IMG/VR virus record: IMGVR_UViG_3300013104_000061
Coordinates: 1-31,367 of that record
Reading direction: 5' to 3' (one strand)
DNA from: a virus
DNA length: 31,367 nucleotides
Shown here in pieces: positions 12,888 through 20,600 of this stretch (the stretch's first letter is position 1; the number at the start of each line of letters is the position of its first letter). The notes beneath the pieces are model-generated. The model did not search any database, was not told where the DNA came from, and saw nothing but the letters and a program-made list of their open reading frames with translations. The translations under genes were made by a program, and so were the position numbers.

Positions 12888-15251
12888 ATGTCAAGAGTGA
12901 CCTGGGCCGATCCCGGTTCCCGTTTCTACGAGACCGGTGTGGATCGCACCGTCCTCTACGTCAACAACGTCGGCATTGCTTGGAGCGGCGTCCAGTCCAT
13001 TTCCGAGAGTCCGACCGGTGGGGAAGCCAGGCCGTTCTACATGGACGGCATCAAGTACCTGAACATCGCCGGCAAGGAGGAGTTCGAGGCCACGATCGAG
13101 GCGCTTGGATCTCCCGCGGAGTTTGGCCCCTGCGACGGCCGACAGGCCATCAACAACGGCCTCTTTGCGCACCAGCAGCCTCGCAAGGCCTTCAGCCTCT
13201 CCTACCGCACGCTCATCGGCAACGACACGGTCGGTCAGAACCTCGGCTACAAGATCCACCTCGTCTACAACGCGCTGGCGGCTCCGTCCGATCGCTCATA
13301 TTCGTCGACCGGAGACTCCTCCGATCCGACGACCAAGAGCTGGGCTCTCACCACGCTGCCTCCATCCCTGACGGGCATGAAGCCGACGGCCCACTTCGTG
13401 ATCGACTCTCGGTCGACGCCGAAGATGTTGCTCGCGGCCATCGAGGATATTCTGTATGGCAGCGATGCCGCAGATCCTCGTATGCCACTGGTCTCCGAGC
13501 TGATCGCGATGTTCAAGAGCGAAGGTCCGCTCACGAGGACGAACCTCATGACCAACCCGTCATTCCGTTCGACAACGACGCCGACTGAGGTTCTGCGGAA
13601 CTTCATCAAGAACCCGTCGTATCGTGCTACGTCGAACTATGTCGAGCGTCTTCGCAACAAGTGCGTGAATCCAAATCCGGCGACAACGAGCGGATACAGC
13701 ACGGGTACGCCAACGGCCGTTCCCGCGCCATGGGATGCAAGTCGAGGCGCCATTCGAGGGACGGGCACCGGATCTTCGACGTTCTACCTCTTCAGTGCGA
13801 CGGCTGACGCACTCATCCCTTCGGGAACTCCCGTTACGGTCAGTGGGACGATCCAAGTTCCTGCGGGAAAGTACTACCGGGTCTACGTGCACGTTCGAAC
13901 CGGAAACTACTACTACTCCAGCGCCACGGCGCCGTATGTTCTCTCGGACGGAAACCCGATTCGAGTCTCCAAGACTGAGACCCTTACGAGCGACGCAGCT
14001 GATGTCGATCTCGCAATTCTGGTTTACGACACCAACACGGGCGGTGTTCTTTCCGCTGGCGTCAACTGCTACATGGGCGATGTCATGATTCAGAGATCGA
14101 GCATCTTGAACTCATATTTCGATGGCGACACACCGGCTTCCGGCGACTTCACGTACGCTTGGACCGGAACTGCCAAGGCATCGTCTTCGTATCAGCGAGG
14201 AGCTTACGTCCCAAACGTGCTTTCTTCTGGAAACGTCGCCATCATGCAGTCAACAGCGTGGGTGCGACCGGGACGTTCATATTCGGCACGCCTCGCAAGT
14301 CTTTACGATTCAACGGGTTCGGGTTATGGCGATCTTGGAACACTCATAAGCGGGGTGCAAATCCTCGAACGGGGCAAGACCTACACCGTTAGTGCTTGGT
14401 TTTATTCGCCACCGTCCAATCCGAACACGACGGCAGGTTTTCAGTTCACCGTCACCGGCGTCACAGGTCTCAACAAGAACGCCATCGTGGCACCGGGGGG
14501 AGGCGAACAGTTCCTTTCACTGACCGTCACGGTACCGACGGATGTCAATGTCACTGGTGCGTATCTTCGCATCCAGAACAACGACAAGCGCGGTTTGGCC
14601 GACATCTGGATCAGTGACTTGATGTTCGTTGAGGGTGAGACCGTCGTTCCATTCTTCGATGGAACTACGCCGGCGGCAGATGGATTGACATACTCCTGGT
14701 CGGGAACCGCGGATGCTTCGGCGCCAATTGCAACTGGACTCCAGATCAGCACATGGAGCGGCAGCAACGGCGTTCGAACTCAAGGCCCGGCCATCGGTTT
14801 GGGTTACTCCATGGACATTCGTAAGTCATATACCTCGTATGGTCCGATCGTTCCATATTCTGCGGTTGGAGACTACTACTCAGCACAGGTGACGCTTCGA
14901 GCTATTCCGGGAGAATCTCTTTCGGATGCCTCGGTCAAGGTTCAGTTGCACGATGGCACACAGTACGTGTCTACGGCGGCGTACGTACTTCTTCCGGCAG
15001 ATGGTTCGCCGGTTGTGGTCCAAACCAATGCGTCACTCCCGATCGCTAACACTGGAGTTCGTCTCTACGTCTATCCAACCAAGGGGAATCCAGTTCGAGT
15101 GACTGAGTCCATCATCGAGAAAGTTACGGGACCGGATCTCCCGGTTTCTGGTCCATTCTTCGATGGCTCGTCGGCAGACGTCGACAAGTACTTCTACTAC
15201 TGGGACGGGACGCCCGATGCTTCAACGTCCCACATCAACACCTGGAACTAA
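12888..15251 (+). CDS. Tail-tube paralogue with carbohydrate-binding-like array
   Basis: 787 aa. Residues 1-215 are homologous to the major tail protein at 11390: ETGVDRTVLYVNNVGIAW, EEFEATIEALGSPAEF, FSLSYRTL, GYKIHLVYN, IEDILYGSD. After a triple lead-in (NLMTNPSF, NFIKNPSY, NKCVNPNP at about 218-256), about 530 residues of beta-rich sequence follow. A repeat FFDGxxP...TYxWxGTxxAS ends each unit at about 409-433, 587-612 and 755-780, spacing domains of about 165-180 residues. Such units are seen in actinophage minor tail proteins and probably bind cell-wall sugars. The protein could place receptor-binding domains along or at the end of the tube. The array uses more A/T-ending codons than the N-terminal part, suggesting separate acquisition. 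ATG 12888 follows AAAGGAGGT (12875-12883). Confidence 0.78.
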   Translation: MSRVTWADPGSRFYETGVDRTVLYVNNVGIAWSGVQSISESPTGGEARPFYMDGIKYLNIAGKEEFEATIEALGSPAEFGPCDGRQAINNGLFAHQQPRKAFSLSYRTLIGNDTVGQNLGYKIHLVYNALAAPSDRSYSSTGDSSDPTTKSWALTTLPPSLTGMKPTAHFVIDSRSTPKMLLAAIEDILYGSDAADPRMPLVSELIAMFKSEGPLTRTNLMTNPSFRSTTTPTEVLRNFIKNPSYRATSNYVERLRNKCVNPNPATTSGYSTGTPTAVPAPWDASRGAIRGTGTGSSTFYLFSATADALIPSGTPVTVSGTIQVPAGKYYRVYVHVRTGNYYYSSATAPYVLSDGNPIRVSKTETLTSDAADVDLAILVYDTNTGGVLSAGVNCYMGDVMIQRSSILNSYFDGDTPASGDFTYAWTGTAKASSSYQRGAYVPNVLSSGNVAIMQSTAWVRPGRSYSARLASLYDSTGSGYGDLGTLISGVQILERGKTYTVSAWFYSPPSNPNTTAGFQFTVTGVTGLNKNAIVAPGGGEQFLSLTVTVPTDVNVTGAYLRIQNNDKRGLADIWISDLMFVEGETVVPFFDGTTPAADGLTYSWSGTADASAPIATGLQISTWSGSNGVRTQGPAIGLGYSMDIRKSYTSYGPIVPYSAVGDYYSAQVTLRAIPGESLSDASVKVQLHDGTQYVSTAAYVLLPADGSPVVVQTNASLPIANTGVRLYVYPTKGNPVRVTESIIEKVTGPDLPVSGPFFDGSSADVDKYFYYWDGTPDASTSHINTWN

Positions 15252-15271
15252 CCAAGGAAGGAGACTCATTC

Positions 15272-15997
15272 ATGACCAGACTTATTTGGGCCGACAGGTC
15301 CTACGAGGCTGGAGTCGATCGGGGCGTTTACTACACCCCCGGGGGCACCGGCGTGGCCTGGAACGGCTTGACGGACGTGAATGAGTCTCCTTCTGAGGTA
15401 GACCAGCTCTCAAGCCATATCGATGGTGTCCGCGTCTACCGACGCCCTCGCGGCGAAGCATTCGGCGGATCCATCGAAGCCTTCACGGCTCCCGACGAGC
15501 TGTTCGAGGACATATTCTCGCAGCGTCGTCGCAGAAACTTCGGTATGAGCTACCGTGTAATGACGGACGACTCATACCAGATCCATCTCGTCTACAACAT
15601 TCTTCTGTCCGTCCCGAACGTGACCTACACCCAAGAGAAGGAAGAGGCCGATCCATTTTCATGGGACTTCACGACAAGGCCTCTTCCCATTCCTGGGATG
15701 AAGAACTCGGCGCATCTGGTGATCGATGCCCAGACGGCGTGGCCTGGTGCTCTATCGGCCATCGAAGCTGTCATCTATGGGGACGATTCTATGGATGCAT
15801 CGCTCCCGAGCCCCATGCAGGTTGCCGACATTTTCGAGATCAACTCGATCTTGCGAATCACCGATAACGGCGACGGGACGTGGACTGCGACTGGTCCGGA
15901 CGAGGCCATCCAGATGCTCGACTCGACGACCTTCCAGATCAACTGGCCCTCAGCCGAGTACATCGACACCGACACATACACGATTCGTTCTTGGTAA
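15272..15997 (+). CDS. Third tail-tube-like paralogue
   Basis: 241 aa. The core matches the proteins at 11390 and 12888: LIWADRSYEAGVDRGVYYTP, GVAWNGLTDVNESPS, FGGSIEAFTAPDELF, FGMSYRVM, YQIHLVYNILLSVP, FSWDFTTRPLPIPGMK, and IEAVIYGDD. The C-terminal 45 residues (LRITDNGDGTWTATGPDEAI) form a short beta segment different from the other two. Three tube-like proteins in one phage suggest that one forms the shaft and others form a special ring or tip. It starts at ATG 15272 after AAGGAAGGAG (15254-15263). Alternatively it is a minor tail protein that replaced the tube function in part. Confidence 0.75.
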   Translation: MTRLIWADRSYEAGVDRGVYYTPGGTGVAWNGLTDVNESPSEVDQLSSHIDGVRVYRRPRGEAFGGSIEAFTAPDELFEDIFSQRRRRNFGMSYRVMTDDSYQIHLVYNILLSVPNVTYTQEKEEADPFSWDFTTRPLPIPGMKNSAHLVIDAQTAWPGALSAIEAVIYGDDSMDASLPSPMQVADIFEINSILRITDNGDGTWTATGPDEAIQMLDSTTFQINWPSAEYIDTDTYTIRSW

Positions 15998-16006
15998 GGA
16001 GGACAC

Positions 16007-16966
16007 ATGGCAGTCGTCACCGGCTTCACTGCCGATCGAATGCTCGAGATGGAGAACGCGACCGTCATATCCGGAACAGTGAACGCCTCCGGGCAGCTGA
16101 TCCTCATGACCAAGGGCGGAACCGTCATCAACGCCGGCATCGTCAAGGGAACCGATGCAACCGCACTCCTGGGGATCATCGACAGCTCGACCGTCGACCT
16201 CACTCTGAGTGGCGCCGGCACTCCCGCATCGCCTTGGCAGCTCTCAGCCACGGTCGCCATATCTTCGACGTCCACGCAAGGACTCGTCGAGCTGGCTACG
16301 ACTGCCGAAACGGTCGCTGGGACGGACACCGCTCGTGCGGTAACACCTGCCGGCCTCCAAGCAGCCTTCGATGCCGGGCTCGCATCCCCGACGCTTCGAC
16401 TCAGTTCGACCGCAGACGTCTCGCCAACGACTGATGGCGCTCTTGTCATCGGCCCGACATCGGCAGTGAACATGACGATCGACAACAACGAGATCATGGC
16501 ACGAACCAATGGCGCCGCATCGACCCTCAATGTCAACATCGAGGGCGGCGACGTCTATATCGGCAGTGCGGCCTCGAAGGTTGTTGTTCCCGGACATCTC
16601 GTCATGTCGGGAAGCAACCGTCAGCTTTGGACGGGCGCCTACTTCATGCACGAGACGCAGACCATCACACTGTCCGAGAAGGTGACCGACCAAGCCAACG
16701 GCATCGTCCTTTGTTGGTCATATTACTCGGGCGGCGCAGCACAGAACCACACGTGGACCTACGACTACATCCCCAAGTGGCATGTCATCAACAGACCGGG
16801 CGAGGGCGTCGTATGCATGGCCCCTCAGTTCACCGGAAACCCCGCAACTCCTGGCGGTGTAATCACCAAGTACATCTACATCGGAGACACCTCTATCACA
16901 GGACAAACCGCTAACGACGATAATCTCGGAAACACCCGCGTTCTCCGAGCCGTCATTGGCGTCTGA
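16007..16966 (+). CDS. Tail fibre / receptor-binding protein
   Basis: 319 aa. The N-terminal beta-rich part (TVISGTVNASGQLILMTKG) is followed by a fibre repeat TQGLVELATTAETVAGTDT and ARAVTPAGLQAAFDAG (about 90-125), the pattern of the Phage_fiber_2 type repeat. A compact C-terminal domain (about 210-319) contains FMHETQTITLSEKVTDQANG, IVLCWSYYSGG, TWTYDYIPKWHV and a final RVLRAVIGV, typical of tips in Gram-positive siphophage fibres. It should act at the tail tip or side in host recognition. It lies upstream of the tape measure rather than at the end of the tail genes. The ribosome binding site AAGGAGG precedes ATG 16007. Confidence 0.7.
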   Translation: MAVVTGFTADRMLEMENATVISGTVNASGQLILMTKGGTVINAGIVKGTDATALLGIIDSSTVDLTLSGAGTPASPWQLSATVAISSTSTQGLVELATTAETVAGTDTARAVTPAGLQAAFDAGLASPTLRLSSTADVSPTTDGALVIGPTSAVNMTIDNNEIMARTNGAASTLNVNIEGGDVYIGSAASKVVVPGHLVMSGSNRQLWTGAYFMHETQTITLSEKVTDQANGIVLCWSYYSGGAAQNHTWTYDYIPKWHVINRPGEGVVCMAPQFTGNPATPGGVITKYIYIGDTSITGQTANDDNLGNTRVLRAVIGV

Positions 16967-16975
16967 AAGGAAGCT

Positions 16976-17236
16976 ATGCCCGACCTACCTCCCTTGACTC
17001 TGAACCAAGAGCAGTTTGACCGAGTGGTCGCTGCTTTCCCGGGGGCAGACCTCACCGCGAAGGCGAACAACTACAAGGCGTGGTTGACGGGTCAGCTCAT
17101 CGACTACGTCTTCACGATCGAGATGACCGCGATGCGTCGATCGCTCGACATTCAGGCTCAGGCGAAAGCTGCTGAGATCCAGGCTTCGCTCCCACCGAGG
17201 CCGGCTTTCACCCCGCTCGGATCCCCCGCCGTCTAA
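16976..17236 (+). CDS. Small tail-region protein, hypothetical
   Basis: 86 aa, ATG 16976 after GAAAGGAAG. It has an N-terminal LPPLTLNQEQFDRVVAAFPG, a helix NYKAWLTGQLIDYVFTIEM, an amphipathic Arg/Ala-rich helix (RRSLDIQAQAKAAEIQASL) and a proline-rich end. Similar short helical proteins are often encoded directly after tail-fibre genes in actinophages, where they may be fibre chaperones or attachment parts. No motif fixes the role. Confidence 0.6.
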   Translation: MPDLPPLTLNQEQFDRVVAAFPGADLTAKANNYKAWLTGQLIDYVFTIEMTAMRRSLDIQAQAKAAEIQASLPPRPAFTPLGSPAV

Positions 17237-17251
17237 CCCAGAAGGAGTCCC

Positions 17252-17632
17252 GTGTCCATTTCCTTTGAGTCGAAGGGCTCCTTCAAAAACCTCGAAAAGT
17301 TCCTGTCGCGAATGAACAACCTGCAGATCGAGTCGATTCTTTCGAAGTTCGGCGCACAGGGAGTGCAGGCACTTCAGGCAGCAACCCCTGTTTCCACCGG
17401 TCTCGCCGCCTCTTCTTGGTCCTACGAGGTCATCAGGACGGGGCGGCGATGGACCGTCGCTTGGAACAACACCGACATCGAGAACGGCTACCCGGTTGCC
17501 GTCATGATCCAGTACGGACATGGAACGGGTACGGGCGGTTACGTCCAAGGCATCGACTACATCAATCCCGCACTCAAGCCCTTGTTTCAGCAACTCGCTG
17601 ACGAAGTATGGAAGGTGGTTAAAACAGCATGA
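17252..17632 (+). CDS. HK97 gp10-like neck/tail completion protein
   Basis: 126 aa, GTG 17252 after AGAAGGAG (17240-17247). It contains FKNLEKFLSRM, LSKFGAQGVQALQAATPVSTG, LAASSWSYEVI, WTVAWNNTDIENGYPVAVMI, QYGHGTGTGGYVQGIDYINP and a last helix LFQQLADEVWKVV. The combination of TPVxTGLAxxSW and QYGHGTxxGGYV is characteristic of the gp10-like family that completes the head-tail joint. In most phages it is encoded between head closure and tail terminator; here it lies just before the tape measure, whose ATG overlaps its stop by four bases. Confidence 0.75.
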   Translation: MSISFESKGSFKNLEKFLSRMNNLQIESILSKFGAQGVQALQAATPVSTGLAASSWSYEVIRTGRRWTVAWNNTDIENGYPVAVMIQYGHGTGTGGYVQGIDYINPALKPLFQQLADEVWKVVKTA

Positions 17633-20600
17633 GCAGCATCGACGAGCGCGTTGTCGAAATGAAGTTCGACACTTCCGCCTTCCAGCGAGGCGTTCAGGTG
17701 ACCCTCGACGGTCTCGCCAAGCTCAAGGACAAGCTCGACTTCAAGGGCGGCGGCAAGGGTCTGGAAGAGGTCGAGGCGAAGGCCAACAAGATCTCCTTCA
17801 AGGGCGTCGAGTCGGGTCTTCAGTCCCTCACGGACAAGTTCAAGACGATGTCCGTTGTCGGCATCACGGCGATCTCCAACCTCACCAACAAGGTGATGGA
17901 TGCTGGGCTCAACATGGCGAAGTCGCTGTCGATCTCTCCGATCATGGACGGCTTCCAGGAGTACGAGCTCAAGATGGGATCGATCCAGACCATTCTGGCG
18001 AACACCCAGAAGGACGGCACGAATCTCAAGCAGGTTTCGGGCGCCCTCAGCGAGCTGAACAAGTACGCCGACCAGACGATCTACAACTTCGGCGACATGA
18101 CCAAGAACATCGGTCTGTTCACCAACGCCGGCATCAAGCTCCAGCCGGCCGTCGACATGATCAAGGGTTTCTCCAACGAGGCTGCGGCCTCTGGAACCAA
18201 GGCTGAAGACGCCGCTCGTGCGGCCCAGCAGCTCTCCCAGGGTCTCGTCAAGGGCAAGATCACGCTCGAGGACTGGCGCTCACTCACCAACGCCGGCATG
18301 GGTAACAAGAACATGCAGAACGACCTCGTCGCCCTCGCGGACGGCATGGGTGCGTTCAAGGGCAAGGGGACCGACGCCTCCAAGGCGCAGAAGGGGTTCA
18401 ACGACTCCCTCCAGAAGGGCTGGCTCACGACCAAGGTCATGAGTGAGTACCTGACGATCATGTCCAAGGACTTCAGCAAGATGACCGCCAAGCAGAAGGC
18501 TGCTGAGGTCACCCGCATGAAGGGCCTGGGTCTGGACCAGAAGGAGATCGACGGCCTCATCGCCAAGCAGAAGACGGCGCAGGAGGCTGCTCAGAAGGTT
18601 CGTACGGCGACCCAGCTGTTCGGCACCCTCAAGGAGTCGATCGGTTCCGGCTGGTCGGACACCTTCGAGCTGGTCCTCGGTAACTTCGACGAGGCAACCA
18701 ACTCCTTCACCAAGCTGTCCAAGCTTTTCGGTGGGGTAGCTAGTGCCTCGGCAAACTCCCGCAACAACATGCTGAAGGACTGGAAGAAGAACGGAGGCAT
18801 GACCGCGCTGGCCGACAGCATGGTTGCCGCCTTCGAAGCACTCATGGCGGCCGTCAAGCCGATCAAGGATGCCTTCCACGAAATCTTCCCGCCCATGACG
18901 GGCAAGCAGCTGGCGAACATGACGATCGCTCTCAAGGAGTTCCTCCAGGGGCTCAAAATGGGACCCGAAACGGCAGCAAAGGTGAAGGCCGCTTTCAAGG
19001 GCCTCTTCGCGATCACCAGTATCGGATGGACCATCACCAAAAAGATCCTGCAAGTTTTCGTGGACCTTTGGCGGACGCTCACCGAGGGCTCGGGTCCGTT
19101 CCAGGATCTGATCCTCAAGGTCAGCGCTTGGCTCGTCGGCGTCGACAAGGCGCTCAAGTCAGGCAAGGGTCTCAACGATTTCTTCCGAGGTCTGACCACC
19201 GTCCTGACGGCGCCGATCAAGTTCTTCCAGGCCTTCGGCCGGGTCATCATGGACATATTCTCGGGCAAGGGCATGAGCTCCAAGCCGATCACGGACGCGC
19301 TCGATGCGATCAAGAACCGCATCAACCCGCTGAAGGGCTCGAGCGAGAAGCTCAAGCAGGCCTGGGACGGCGTCAAGCAGATGTTCTCGGGCATCGCGAC
19401 GTTCTTCGCTCCAATCGGGCTGGCGTTCAAGGACGCGTTCAGCAAGCTGTTCCAGTCCATCAAGGACGGGGTCGCAACGCAGGACTACAGCCAGATCCTG
19501 GACACGATCAGCACCGGAATGCTCGGAGGCCTGTTGGTCATGTTCAGGAAGTTCTTCAAGAACTTCGACGGCAGCATCGGTGTCGATCTGGGTGGCGGCA
19601 TGCTCCAGAAGATCGGGGACTCTTTCGAGGGTCTCACGGGAACGCTCGAGTCCATGCAGACGAAGTTGAAGGCGGACGCTCTGTTCAAGATCGCGGCTGC
19701 GGTTGCGGTCCTGGCTGGGTCGATCGTCATCATGTCGCTTATTCCCTCGGACAAGCTGGCTCAGGCCACGGGCGCCGTGGTGGGTCTGTTCGCCGGCCTC
19801 ATGGTCGCCATGAAGTACATGGACCAGATGAGCTCGATGAAGGGTGCCATCAAGTTGCCTCTTCTGGCCGTTGGTATCGCCGCGATGGCGGTCGGCATCC
19901 TTATTCTCTCTGCGGCTGCGAAGAACCTCGCGGACCTCAGCTGGGAAGAGCTCGCCAAGGGTCTGACTGGCGTGGTCGGTCTTCTGCTCGCTGTCGGTGG
20001 AGCTGTCAAGCTCATGTCCGGCAACACCAAGGGGATGATCACCGCCGGCATCGGCATCACGGCAATGGCGATCGGAATCAAGATCCTCGTCAGCGCCGTG
20101 AAGGATTTCGCCTCGATGGACTGGGGCGCCATGGCGAAGGGTTTGACCGGCGTAGCCAGTCTGCTCGTCGCGCTCGGCATATTCACCAAGCTGGCCGATG
20201 CAAACAAGATGGGCATCTCACAAGGTGTCGGTCTTATTCTTCTGGCGGCGTCTCTCAAGATCCTCTACACGGTCGTCAAGGACTTCGCGGGGATGAGCTG
20301 GGAGGCCATGGGCAAGGGGATGGCCGGAATGGCAGTGGCACTCGGCCTCGTCGCCGGGGCCATGAACCTCATGCCGAAGGACATGCTCGTGTCGGCTACT
20401 GCGCTCGTCGTTGTGGCTGCATCGCTCGTTATTCTCTCGGGCGCACTCAAGACCATGGGCGGAATGTCGTGGGAGGCGATCGCTAAGGGTCTGGTCACAC
20501 TGGCCGGCTCGCTTGCGATCATTGCCGGTGCCATGTACCTCATGAGTGGTGCGCTTCCGGGCGCTGCTGCTCTTCTCGTGGTGTGTGGTGCTCTCGCGAT

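Noticed and set aside
12800-12900. Programmed -1 frameshift at the end of the tail assembly chaperone gene
   Set aside because: No long overlapping frame continues after the stop and no clear slippery heptamer was seen near the end; the next gene has its own strong ribosome binding site.
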